Source of the DNA: Verrucomicrobiaceae bacterium
GTDB taxonomy: Bacteria > Verrucomicrobiota > Verrucomicrobiia > Verrucomicrobiales > Verrucomicrobiaceae
Length of the DNA: 64,000 bases
Direction: 5' to 3'
Assembly: GCA_947458455.1 (NCBI GenBank)
Contig: CANGYJ010000003.1
Coordinates: 124,001-188,000, forward strand
This document shows positions 15,570 to 23,603 of the stretch, piece after piece. The notes below the pieces were generated by a model. That model ran no database searches, was not told where the DNA came from, and was given only the letters and a program-made list of their open reading frames with translations. How positions within the stretch are numbered: position 1 is the first letter of the stretch; each line of letters opens with the position of its first letter. The translations under genes were made by a program, and so were the position numbers.

Positions 15570-18500
15570 TCAAAGCCCTTCGATGAAGCTCAGTAAGTTC
15601 GCCATGTCCTCCACGGTCATGCCGGTTTCGAGGCCTTCGGGCATGAGGCTCTGGCCGCTGGAGCTGCTGCCTTTGATCTCCGAGCGCTGGAGGGTTTTTT
15701 CCATGCCGCCGGGCATTTTCAGAGTCATGCTGTTGGCGGTGTCGTTGCTGATCACGCCGGCAAAGGTCTGCCCGTCCTTCGTGTTCACCGTGTAGGCGAT
15801 AAATTGCGAGGCGACCTCCTTGTGTGGCATCAAAATGGCCTCCAGCAGCGCCTCGCGGCCCTTCGTCTTCACCGTGATCAAATCCGGGCCCACTGTGAAA
15901 CCATTCGCACCGGCCTTGTGGCAGATCATGCAGCGGGCCATGAACTGCAATTGTCCCTTCGTGGCATCCCCCTTGGTCGCCACCGCCGGTTTGAACTTCG
16001 CTGCCATCTCCTCGCGTGACGGCGGAATGACCGAAGCGAGCGCCGTCTTCGCTGCCGCAGCCACTTTAGGTGACTTATGCTTGAGCAGTGCCTGCACCTG
16101 CGCCGCCGAGAACGCCTCCGGTTTGACGACATTCGCTTCGAGCAAAGCCACCGCCCGGTCATCGCGAGCTAAAAGTGCTTCCATAGCGACACTTTGAGCC
16201 TTCTGGCCGAAATAGGGCCAATTGCCGATTAAGGCCGTTGTGATGGCTGCTGAGCCATTTGAAGCCAAAACACGAATCGAGGCAGATTGGATGGCTTCGG
16301 GCTGTTTTTCGCCGAGGCAGGCGATGAGAGCCGCCTGAGCTTCTTTGGACGAACTCACGCCGAGGAGCTCAATCGCATCGAGGCGGTCGGATGGGGTTGC
16401 TTGAGTGCTGGCAGCGGTTTGCGCGGCCTTGGTGAGGATCGCGGCCAGTTTGCCGTCATTGTCGGCTTTGCTGAGGCTGGAGCCCGTGCGACGCAAACCA
16501 TCGCCGAGAGCCTTCACCCAGCTTGCTTGGACAGGTTCCTGAGTCACCGCCGCGATCAATGAAGCCGTCTCCTTGGTTTCAGCCGCGGTGAGCATGATCA
16601 GCGATTCAGCGAAAGCTGGCTCCAGCTTGACGAGATCACTGCGAAGCTGCTCAAACAATCCGGTTCCAGCATCTCCGAGCACGGCGGCGCTCATCCACTT
16701 CCCGCTTACACCTTCACGAGCCATCTTGGCGAGCCACTCATCGCGTGAAGCACTCTTCGGAGCGGCCAAGGCTGTTTGGAAACGCACTCGCAGTGAAGCA
16801 TCGGCCGCCAGTGACGCCAGTGTTGCATCATCCAGCTTGGAAACACGGCGAAGAGCCGCCTCACGAACCTGAGCATCGGCATCCATTGCAGCGGTGATGA
16901 CATGCGCAGCCGTCAAAGCACCAAGCGACTCCAAAACATTCATCGCATGCAGCTTCGCCAGCGCAGGTATCGGGGACATTCCTGTCCCCTCTTTGCTGGG
17001 GGCAGGAATGCCCCCATTACTGAGCACCTTCTTCAGCATCGGCACGGCAGCTTTGTCCTGACGCTCAAAGAGCAGGCGCTGCGCGGTATCACGGTGCCAG
17101 CCGTTCGGATGGCTGAGGAGCTTCACGAGTTCTTCCGTGCTCGCTCCGGCGATGTTTCCTCTTCGCTCTTCGCCCTTCGCTCTTTGCCAGCCTTCCGGTA
17201 CAATGCGGTAGATGCGCCCACGGTCATTGCCGTTGTTCAGATCAATGTGCTTCTTGATCTCGTCCGGAATGCTCCAGGGATGCTCGATGACCTCGCGATA
17301 CATGTCGCAGATGTGCAGGCAGCCGTCGGGGGCGTTGGCGAAGTTCACCACGCGCACCCAGGTGTCTTTGGAAGCGGCGAATTCGAAGCCGTGTTCGTCG
17401 GCGGGGCGTTCGCCGATCAAGGAGATGCCGTCGGCGCTGGGTTTGATGATCTTGCGATGCACGAGCTGGCCACCCGCATCGCCGGTGAAGCTGTTGTTTA
17501 CGAAGTCGGGGCCGTAGGCATCACCGCGATAGATGGTGGTACCGGTGGCACCGGTGAAGTAACCGCTGACGCGTCCGCCACCCTCAACCGCGCCTTTCAC
17601 CACGCCAGCGATGCGCCAGCGCGTGCGGATGATGCGCCAGGGTTCGTCCGGGCTCAGGCGGAAGACCTCCGCCGCGCCGCCATCGACGGCGATACTCTGT
17701 CTCGCGGGCGGCATCTGGTAGTCGGGATTGCGGTTGGCGTATTGGTCGTCGTAAACCCAGTATTGGAGGTGGTCGCTGTTCGAGCAGGCGAACTTGCGAC
17801 CGTAGTTGTCGAAGCTCATGCCGTATTGCGCCCCGCCGCCTTCGAGGCCGAATTCGAGCGTGCGTGGATCAAACCAGAAGTCTTTGCCCCCAAGCTCGAT
17901 GCCCTTCAAATCGCCACGCTTCGGCGAGGTGATCACGCCGCGATTGCCACCGCCGGCGAGGACGTGAACGCGGTTGTCCTGTCCCCACTGAAAGCTGTTC
18001 ATGAGGCCCTGCACGTTGAGGATTTTCAGTCCGGTGCCGAAGCCGGTGAAGACCTTCTCGCGCACCTCGGCCTTGCCGTCGTCGTCCTTGTCCTCAAAGC
18101 GCCAGATGTCCGGCGTGGCTCCGACAAAGAGGCCGCCATTGGCCCATATGAGGCCGGTGGGCCAGGGAAGGTCGTCGGCGAAGACTTGGCTGGTCTCGTA
18201 GTAGCCGTCGTCGTCCTTGTCTTGCAGCATCGAGATGCGGCCGAGGTGCGGGGTGACATCGCGCAGCTCGCTGTAATCGATCATTTCGCAGACAAACATG
18301 CGTCCACGCTCGTCGAAGCAGATGGCGATGGGGCTGCGCACCTGCGGCTCATGCGCGGCGAGTTGGAGCTTGAAGCCCTTTTTCACCTGCCAGGTGCCGA
18401 TGGCGTCCTTCGGCTCCACGGCGGGATAACGCGGCAGATCCTTACCGGGATCGACGGCGACAGCGTTTTTGGTTTCGCCGTAGGCCTTGGCGTAGGTGGT

Positions 18501-18575
18501 CTTCGTTTGAATGCCGTCTTTTTGGGCAAAGAGCGAAGGGCAAAGGGCGAAGAGGAAGAAGGCGAGCCGTTTCAT
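15570..18575 (-). CDS. PVC-type membrane-bound dehydrogenase/haem-binding protein
   Basis: The ATG at 18575 gives a 1001-residue protein with a signal peptide (MKRLAFFLFALCPSLFAQ). Residues about 50-450 form a sorbosone/glucose-dehydrogenase-like beta-propeller (FKLQLAAHEPQVRSPIAICF, SMLQDKDDDGYYE). Residues about 480-850 are HEAT-like helical repeats. The C-terminus holds a single c-type haem site CMICH in a domain typical of Planctomycetota and Verrucomicrobiota (TIGR02603/TIGR02604 type). It is probably a periplasmic oxidoreductase for sugars. Two repeat sequences interrupt the helical part in frame: 16972-17015 and 17153-17187. Confidence 0.88.
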   Translation of the reverse strand: MKRLAFFLFALCPSLFAQKDGIQTKTTYAKAYGETKNAVAVDPGKDLPRYPAVEPKDAIGTWQVKKGFKLQLAAHEPQVRSPIAICFDERGRMFVCEMIDYSELRDVTPHLGRISMLQDKDDDGYYETSQVFADDLPWPTGLIWANGGLFVGATPDIWRFEDKDDDGKAEVREKVFTGFGTGLKILNVQGLMNSFQWGQDNRVHVLAGGGNRGVITSPKRGDLKGIELGGKDFWFDPRTLEFGLEGGGAQYGMSFDNYGRKFACSNSDHLQYWVYDDQYANRNPDYQMPPARQSIAVDGGAAEVFRLSPDEPWRIIRTRWRIAGVVKGAVEGGGRVSGYFTGATGTTIYRGDAYGPDFVNNSFTGDAGGQLVHRKIIKPSADGISLIGERPADEHGFEFAASKDTWVRVVNFANAPDGCLHICDMYREVIEHPWSIPDEIKKHIDLNNGNDRGRIYRIVPEGWQRAKGEERRGNIAGASTEELVKLLSHPNGWHRDTAQRLLFERQDKAAVPMLKKVLSNGGIPAPSKEGTGMSPIPALAKLHAMNVLESLGALTAAHVITAAMDADAQVREAALRRVSKLDDATLASLAADASLRVRFQTALAAPKSASRDEWLAKMAREGVSGKWMSAAVLGDAGTGLFEQLRSDLVKLEPAFAESLIMLTAAETKETASLIAAVTQEPVQASWVKALGDGLRRTGSSLSKADNDGKLAAILTKAAQTAASTQATPSDRLDAIELLGVSSSKEAQAALIACLGEKQPEAIQSASIRVLASNGSAAITTALIGNWPYFGQKAQSVAMEALLARDDRAVALLEANVVKPEAFSAAQVQALLKHKSPKVAAAAKTALASVIPPSREEMAAKFKPAVATKGDATKGQLQFMARCMICHKAGANGFTVGPDLITVKTKGREALLEAILMPHKEVASQFIAYTVNTKDGQTFAGVISNDTANSMTLKMPGGMEKTLQRSEIKGSSSSGQSLMPEGLETGMTVEDMANLLSFIEGL
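16972..17015. repeat. Palindromic repeat inside the coding sequence of the PVC dehydrogenase
   Basis: Two small perfect hairpins (GGGGACA-TTCC-TGTCCCC at 16972-16989 and GGGGGCA-GGAA-TGCCCCC at 16998-17015) are also near-complements of each other. They are read in frame as part of NGGIPAPSKEGTGMSPIP, between helical repeats of the host protein. Confidence 0.75.
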
Positions 18576-18707
18576 GAGAACAGAATACGGGCAGAGCGGC
18601 GAGGCGTGAAGCGCGGAAAGTTTCCGGTCGTGGTATTCTTGTGCTGGGCGGAGAAAATCCACCTTGGAATGAAACGCGGGTGCGGCATGCTCTTGTTGCC
18701 CTTCATG

Positions 18708-19490
18708 ATGAACGTCCGCCGTCTTCTTTTCATCGCATCCCTGCTTCTGGCAGGCCTTTGCGCTGCTCACGCGGCGGATCATCGCCATGGGCCGACGGGC
18801 ACTTACACCGATTGGAACTGGCTGGCACTGCCGGTGAATGACGATGGCAAGGAGGGCTTCCTCAGCTTTGAGCATACGCGGGTCATCGAATTGGAGCCTG
18901 AAGTTGCCGTGGGCTATTTTTGGTCGCATCAGGTAACGCTGAAAAAGGGTGAGACGGCCTACTTGGGCCTGCAAACACTCGGCAGACGCCCCGATGGCAG
19001 CGAGGGCAAGGTGGCGATCTTTTCGATTTGGAATGCGCTGGGGGCTCGTGGGCCGGGTCTCGCGAAAAAATTCGGCGGGGAAGGGGAGGTCCGTCAGACC
19101 ATGATGCCCTACGACTGGCAGGTGGGGCGACGTTACCGGCTGCGGCTTTTCAAAAGCGGTAGCAGCCGCAAAGGCACCGAGTGGAGCGCGGAGGTGATCG
19201 ACGAGGCCACGGATGAAGTCTCCCACATCGGCACCATCACCGTCTCCAAAAAATGGGCTTACCTCGACAACGGGTCCGTCATGTGGCCGAAGCGCTACAA
19301 GGGGAAGGAAATCCAGGATTGCTCGGATGTGGAGCACTCCAAGGTCTGGTTCGAGACGCCGACGGCCAATGGCGACCGTGTGAAGCCGGAGAACCATCGC
19401 CATTACACCACCGAACCGGCCAACTTCCCCAATTCCCGCGTCCGCGACAAAGGCAACGGCGTCCGTCAGGAAATGGGCGTGCCGCGATAA
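18708..19490 (+). CDS. Secreted DUF3472-like protein
   Basis: The protein is 260 residues from the ATG at 18708; a start at 18687 would add seven residues before the signal peptide (MNVRRLLFIASLLLAGLCAA). The mature part contains VNDDGKEGFLSFEHTRVI, GYFWSHQVTLKKGETAYLGL and VAIFSIWNALGA. These resemble DUF3472 proteins, a jelly-roll-like domain of unknown function common in this phylum. No catalytic motif can be named. The gene is divergent from the PVC dehydrogenase, and PPK2 follows 18 bases after its stop, so the two may be cotranscribed. Confidence 0.65.
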   Translation: MNVRRLLFIASLLLAGLCAAHAADHRHGPTGTYTDWNWLALPVNDDGKEGFLSFEHTRVIELEPEVAVGYFWSHQVTLKKGETAYLGLQTLGRRPDGSEGKVAIFSIWNALGARGPGLAKKFGGEGEVRQTMMPYDWQVGRRYRLRLFKSGSSRKGTEWSAEVIDEATDEVSHIGTITVSKKWAYLDNGSVMWPKRYKGKEIQDCSDVEHSKVWFETPTANGDRVKPENHRHYTTEPANFPNSRVRDKGNGVRQEMGVPR

Positions 19491-19508
19491 CCCGAACCAA
19501 CCCCTTTC

Positions 19509-20396
19509 ATGAAGCTCAAACTCGACCTCGACGATTTCCGGGTGCCGGATGGCAAGCCCTTCCGCATCAAGAAGGCCAAAACCAAGGTGAAGGACCTGTA
19601 TCAAAATGATGCGCACTATGAATCACTCATCGCGGAGTTCCGTGTCGAGATCGACGAACTCCAGCAGAAGATGTATGCGCAGAACCACCAGGGGCTGCTG
19701 CTCATTTTCCAGGCCATGGATGCCGCCGGGAAGGACAGCACGATCAAGCATGTGATGAGCGGCGTGAACACGCAGGGCGTGGAATGCCACGCCTTTAAAC
19801 GCCCGACCGAGGCTGAGCTGGACCACGACTTTCTTTGGAGAACGAACCGCGTCATGCCGCCGCGTGGCCGCATCGGCATTTTCAACCGCAGCTACTACGA
19901 GGAGGTGCTCGTCTGTCGCGTGCATCCCGAGATCGTCACGAAAATCCAGCGCCTGCCGGACAAGACCGTGAAGAACATCCCCAAGCTCTTCGACGACCGC
20001 TTGAAGGACATCCGCAACTTTGAAACCTACAGCCACCGCAACGGCATCCGCATCGTGAAGTTCTTCCTGCACGTCTCCAAGGACGAGCAAAAGAAGCGCT
20101 TCCTGGCCCGCATCGACACGCCGAGCAAAAACTGGAAGTTTGAGGAGGCCGACGTGCGTGAGCGTGCCCACTGGAAGGAGTACATGCACGCCTACGAGGA
20201 TGCCATCCGCACCACCGGCACGGAAGACTGCCCCTGGTATGTCGTCCCGGCCGATGACAAGAAAAACATGCGTCTCATCGTCAGCTCCGCCATCCTCCAT
20301 GAGATGCAGCGAATGAAACTCGCATGGCCGAAGCTGCCCGCCGATAAGCTCGGCGGCCTCGCCCACTGCAAGAAGCTCCTGCTGGCGGAAAAGTGA
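19509..20396 (+). CDS. ppk2: Polyphosphate kinase 2 family protein
   Basis: The 295-residue protein has the PPK2 P-loop layout: AMDAAGKDSTIK (Walker A, residues 69-80), the lid-containing FKRPTEAELDHDFLWR (97-111), and RIGIFNRSYYEEVLV (Walker B, 121-135). Such enzymes move phosphate between polyphosphate and nucleoside mono- or diphosphates in the cytoplasm. The basic N-terminal KIKKAKTK-like segment suits a polyphosphate:AMP/ADP phosphotransferase. The exact class (I, II or III) is not settled. Confidence 0.92.
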   Translation: MKLKLDLDDFRVPDGKPFRIKKAKTKVKDLYQNDAHYESLIAEFRVEIDELQQKMYAQNHQGLLLIFQAMDAAGKDSTIKHVMSGVNTQGVECHAFKRPTEAELDHDFLWRTNRVMPPRGRIGIFNRSYYEEVLVCRVHPEIVTKIQRLPDKTVKNIPKLFDDRLKDIRNFETYSHRNGIRIVKFFLHVSKDEQKKRFLARIDTPSKNWKFEEADVRERAHWKEYMHAYEDAIRTTGTEDCPWYVVPADDKKNMRLIVSSAILHEMQRMKLAWPKLPADKLGGLAHCKKLLLAEK

Positions 20397-20499
20397 GTCT
20401 TGCGCGGCTGCTTTCACCTTCCTCAAACTTCCTTCAAATCGAGGGTTGCATTCCCGTCCGGCACCGTCATAATCGCCGCCCTTCCGCAAGGAAGGAGAT

Positions 20500-20585
20500 G
20501 GGTAGGTGCCCGAGCGGTTAAAGGGGGCAGACTGTAAATCTGCTGGCTTACGCCTACGCTGGTTCGAACCCAGCCCTACCCACCA
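20500..20585 (+). tRNA. tRNA-Tyr (anticodon GTA), CCA encoded
   Basis: Acceptor arms GGGTAGG (20500-20506) and CCTACCC (20575-20581), discriminator A, CCA at 20583-20585. The anticodon stem GCAGA/TCTGC encloses CTGTAAA, giving GTA at 20534-20536. A class II variable arm (TGGCTTACGCCTAC) fits tyrosine tRNA. Confidence 0.95.
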
Positions 20586-20608
20586 TCTCCACCCACGAGG
20601 ACACTGGA

Positions 20609-20851
20609 ATGCCGCTCATCGATCCCTATGCCTTCCAGCTCGCCGGTTTCAGCGAGCATGATGTCGAGGAAATCCTCGCTGATCTCGATTACCTGCATCA
20701 AAACTCCCGCTGGACGCACCGCCGCGATCTCATTGAGCGGATGATCGTCGAGTCGCCTGTCATCCTGATGGATTTTCTTCGTAGCGTGAGCCCGGATGTG
20801 GTGCGCAATGCCATGATCCCGCGCCGGGTGAAGGATCTCGTGCTCCGCTGA
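20609..20851 (+). CDS. Small hypothetical protein, 80 aa
   Basis: An acidic-to-basic helical protein (IDPYAFQLAGFSEHDVEEIL, then RRDLIERMIVESPVILMDFL) without a signal peptide or recognised domain. The compact length, the charge pattern and the position 59 bases before nspC support a real gene. It starts 23 bases after tRNA-Tyr and could share its transcript. Confidence 0.6.
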   Translation: MPLIDPYAFQLAGFSEHDVEEILADLDYLHQNSRWTHRRDLIERMIVESPVILMDFLRSVSPDVVRNAMIPRRVKDLVLR

Positions 20852-20910
20852 GAGCACGGGACGCAATCGTCATTCGACATTCCCGCCGGGCCATTCACTA
20901 TCCGCAGCCC

Positions 20911-22830
20911 ATGTTCACTCCTCCGCACGTCTTTGACCAGCCCGCCCCGGCCTTTGACATCCATCGCATCGAGACCCCGGCCTTCGTCGTCGATCTCGGA
21001 TTGCTGCGCCAAAATCTGGAACGTCTCGCCCTCGTGCAGCGTGAGGCCGGTGTGAAGGTGTTGCTGGCTTTGAAGGGCTTTTCGATGTTCAGCACCTTCG
21101 ATCTGGTGCGTCAGTATCTGAGCGGCTGCTGTGCCAGCGGACTGAATGAGGCGCTTCTGGCCTATCACGAATTTGGCAAAGAAGTCCACGTCTATGCCCC
21201 GGCCTTCAAGCCCAAGGAAATGGAGCAGATCCTGCCCATCGCCAACCACATCAGCTTCAACTCCCTGGCCCAGTGGCGCAAATTTCGCCCGATGATCGAG
21301 GCGGCCCGTGCTGCGGGCCAAAACGCTCCCAGCCCCGGCATCCGCGTGAACCCGGAACACAGCGAGGTGGAGGTCTCCCTCTACGATCCGTGCTCGCCCG
21401 GCTGCCGTCTCGGCATTCGGGCGGATTCTCTCGAAGGCGAGGACCTCAGCGGCATTGAGGGCCTGCACTTTCATGCGCTTTGCGAGCAGGGCAGCGATGT
21501 GCTCGAACGCGTCGTGGGTGCCGTGGAGAAGCGCTTTCCGAAGCTCATCGAGCAGGTGGATTGGATCAACATGGGCGGTGGCCATCACATCTCTCGCAGC
21601 GATTACGATCTCGAGCGCCTCATCCGCGTGCTGAAGACCTTCAAAGCCCGCTGGGGCAAAGAACACGTCTATCTCGAGCCCGGCGAGGCTGTCGGCCTCA
21701 ACACTGGTTACCTCATCGCCGAGGTGCAGGATATTGTCGGTGCCCGCAAAACCTCCGTTGCCATTTCCAAACCTCACAACACATTCGCCCATGCCCAAAG
21801 CCCAGCCCATTCTTTCACCTATCGCACGGCAGACGATGCAAGAAGCCTTGCGCAGGAACTCTATCGCCGTCTCCGAGATGACACTCGACGAAATGATCGA
21901 GCAGATGCGGCGGAACGGTTCTTTGCCGAGACCGAATCGATTCTTGCGTGGGCGGAAGATCGCAAATGCCTCATCTCGCCCACAGTCTTCGAAGTTGGGA
22001 CTGCTTTCTTCGGAGAACTCGAAGGTGGCAATGAACACGAAGTCCTAGTCGATTCGGAATCTGGCAGGGTTCTTAAACTCACACGTCCACCTAATTTTGG
22101 TGCCAGAGGTGAAGCGGTTGCCTACTTGGAGAACCTCCTTGCTTATGATGTGCTGCTTGGATTTGAATGGCATTTCGAGGGTATTGTGATTGAACCTGAC
22201 GGTATCGGCATCTTGACCAGCCAGCCCTATGTCAAAGGTGAAGAAGCTACGGATGAACAGATTGAAGCCTATTTCAGCGGCCTTGGGTTCACCAAAAAGC
22301 GCCAGCATACCTTCTTCCGTTCGATTGACGGCATTACACTGGTCGATGCTCGACCAGCGAATATTCTCCGCGATTCGGAAGGTTTCATGTTCCCCATCGA
22401 TATCCACATCTTGGGGGTAGGCGCCGAGGATATACTCACGCCAGAGTCCGAAGACGACCAGAGTGCCTGCGACATCCTTCCCACCGTCATCCTCGATCTC
22501 TCCGCCAGCGCCCACATGCCGGATACGATGGAGATGCCTTACCGTCCGCACATTTTCGGCGGCGGCATGCCGGGTGAATTCGCCCATGAATACAAAATGG
22601 GCGGCATGACCTGCCTCGCCGGCGATGTCCTGAGCGGCTTCTCCTTCCCTCAGCCGCTCGAAATCGGCCAGCGCCTCGTCTTCGCGGACATGGCGCATTA
22701 CACGATGGTCAAAACGACGACCTTCAACGGCGTGCATCATCCCGACATCGCCATCTACGATCCGGCGAAGAAGGAATACCGCGTCGTCCGCCGCTTCCGC
22801 TACGAGGATTTCCGCGACAAGCTCTCGTGA
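20911..22830 (+). CDS. nspC: Carboxynorspermidine decarboxylase with a large in-frame insertion
   Basis: The two ends are a normal NspC. Residues 1-282 carry the PLP-barrel with LLALKGFSMFSTF (PLP lysine) and LEPGEAVGLNTGYL. The last 115 residues carry LDLSASAHMPDTMEMPYRP and GGMTCLAGD with the catalytic cysteine. Joined directly they give about 396 residues, the family's usual size, reading DIVGARKTSVILD across the join. Between them sit 729 bases (21759-22487, 243 codons, no stop) encoding a kinase-like protein. The product makes norspermidine or related polyamines from the carboxylated precursor. Whether the 639-residue fusion folds is unknown. The insert appears lower in G+C than its surroundings. 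Confidence 0.85.
   Translation: MFTPPHVFDQPAPAFDIHRIETPAFVVDLGLLRQNLERLALVQREAGVKVLLALKGFSMFSTFDLVRQYLSGCCASGLNEALLAYHEFGKEVHVYAPAFKPKEMEQILPIANHISFNSLAQWRKFRPMIEAARAAGQNAPSPGIRVNPEHSEVEVSLYDPCSPGCRLGIRADSLEGEDLSGIEGLHFHALCEQGSDVLERVVGAVEKRFPKLIEQVDWINMGGGHHISRSDYDLERLIRVLKTFKARWGKEHVYLEPGEAVGLNTGYLIAEVQDIVGARKTSVAISKPHNTFAHAQSPAHSFTYRTADDARSLAQELYRRLRDDTRRNDRADAAERFFAETESILAWAEDRKCLISPTVFEVGTAFFGELEGGNEHEVLVDSESGRVLKLTRPPNFGARGEAVAYLENLLAYDVLLGFEWHFEGIVIEPDGIGILTSQPYVKGEEATDEQIEAYFSGLGFTKKRQHTFFRSIDGITLVDARPANILRDSEGFMFPIDIHILGVGAEDILTPESEDDQSACDILPTVILDLSASAHMPDTMEMPYRPHIFGGGMPGEFAHEYKMGGMTCLAGDVLSGFSFPQPLEIGQRLVFADMAHYTMVKTTTFNGVHHPDIAIYDPAKKEYRVVRRFRYEDFRDKLS
21759..22487 (+). mobile_element. 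729-bp insertion carrying a kinase-like cassette (copy B) inside nspC
   Basis: The boundaries were placed by restoring the NspC reading: CCGT occurs at both edges (21755-21758 and 22484-22487), as microhomology or a short target duplication. No terminal inverted repeats or transposase are visible. The frame shared with nspC encodes, from about 21860, AAERFFAETESILAWAEDRK, then GNEHEVLVDSESGRVLKL, LTSQPYVKGEEATDEQIEAY, and VDARPANILRDSEG followed by FPID. These correspond block by block to the kinase-like genes at 4621 and 53849. The kinase-like frame has no start codon of its own in the first third, so it is either read as part of NspC, re-initiated late, or reached by recoding from the small frame at 21791. 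Confidence 0.75.
21791..22048 (+). CDS. Small open frame at the 5' end of the nspC insertion
   Basis: This 85-codon frame lies one base out of phase with nspC and overlaps the beginning of the kinase-like frame. It starts with an ATG and its first 50 residues look protein-like (MPKAQPILSPIARQTMQEAL, ALRRNSIAVSEMTLDEMIEQ, MRRNGSLPRPNRFLRGRK). The remainder is low in character. It may be a small partner protein or the true N-terminal part of the kinase-like gene before a frameshift. No clear ribosome-binding site precedes it. Confidence 0.4.
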   Translation: MPKAQPILSPIARQTMQEALRRNSIAVSEMTLDEMIEQMRRNGSLPRPNRFLRGRKIANASSRPQSSKLGLLSSENSKVAMNTKS

Positions 22831-22899
22831 GCGCATGAACCAGGGATTGCCTCTTGTGCAAAACCGAGCCTCCCGCTACTCTCGGCTCCCTTCAATCGA

Positions 22900-23592
22900 A
22901 TGGAAACTGCTGTGTCTCTGCGCCGTCTGGGAGCCTGCCTGCTGCTTGGCGCGGGCCTGGCTGCCACGGCGTGCGCGCAGGACGTGGCGGCGTTGAGGCT
23001 GAACTTTGAGCGGTCGTGGATCGCGGCCACGCTGGGACCGGTGAAGCGACAGATGTCGGAACTAGCGACGCTGGAAAAAAAACTCGCTGCGGCGAGCGAT
23101 TACGATGGAGCTGTTCGTGCCCGCGAGGAGAGGCTGAAGCTTCAACATGAGATCGAGCGGCTGGACAAGGAACTGCTGCTGCTGCAATCCCGCGAGCTTT
23201 CAATGAAATCCGCTCAACTCGGCGAGAAGATCACGCTCTCCATCGACTCCGCCGTGCTCAAGGACGTGAAACGCGAGGGCGGAGCCATCACGGGATGGTC
23301 ACGGCCCGGTGCCTCGGCGGAGTGGAAACTTCCCACGCTGCCTCCCGGTGGCTACGAGGTGGTGCTGCGCTATCGCTGCGGCCCGTTGGAAGGCGGCAGC
23401 CTCACGGCGAAGGAAGCTCGCTTCACGCTCACCGGCCCCATCGAGACCACGCTGAAGGGGCCGGAGGAACGTAATCTCGGCACGCTGAAGCTCAGCGAAG
23501 GTGCCACGACGCTCACGCTCACCGCCGCGACCCTTTTTAAAGACAATCTCATGCAACTCCTCGGCGTGACGCTCGTGCCAGCCTCCCGTTGA
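22900..23592 (+). CDS. Secreted coiled-coil plus beta-domain protein (first of three)
   Basis: The 230-residue protein has a signal peptide (METAVSLRRLGACLLLGAGL) ending near TACAQ. Residues about 45-105 are a coiled coil (MSELATLEKKLAAASDYDGA, then EERLKLQHEIERLDKELLLL). A C-terminal beta-domain (about 115-230) has the block GGYEVVLRYRCG. The same layout recurs in the next two genes. The beta-domain looks like a CBM6-like or ligand-binding sandwich. Function is unknown. It is the first gene of an operon running to about 27103. Confidence 0.6.
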   Translation: METAVSLRRLGACLLLGAGLAATACAQDVAALRLNFERSWIAATLGPVKRQMSELATLEKKLAAASDYDGAVRAREERLKLQHEIERLDKELLLLQSRELSMKSAQLGEKITLSIDSAVLKDVKREGGAITGWSRPGASAEWKLPTLPPGGYEVVLRYRCGPLEGGSLTAKEARFTLTGPIETTLKGPEERNLGTLKLSEGATTLTLTAATLFKDNLMQLLGVTLVPASR

Positions 23593-23603
23593 ACCTTCCT
23601 CTC

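Noticed and set aside
16902-18690. Upstream extension of the DUF3472-like frame over the PVC dehydrogenase
   Set aside because: It is antisense to a well-supported gene; the signal peptide at 18708 marks the true start.
21759-22487. Intein in NspC
   Set aside because: No Cys/Ser at the first position, no His-Asn at the end, no homing-endonuclease blocks; the insert matches the kinase-like family instead.
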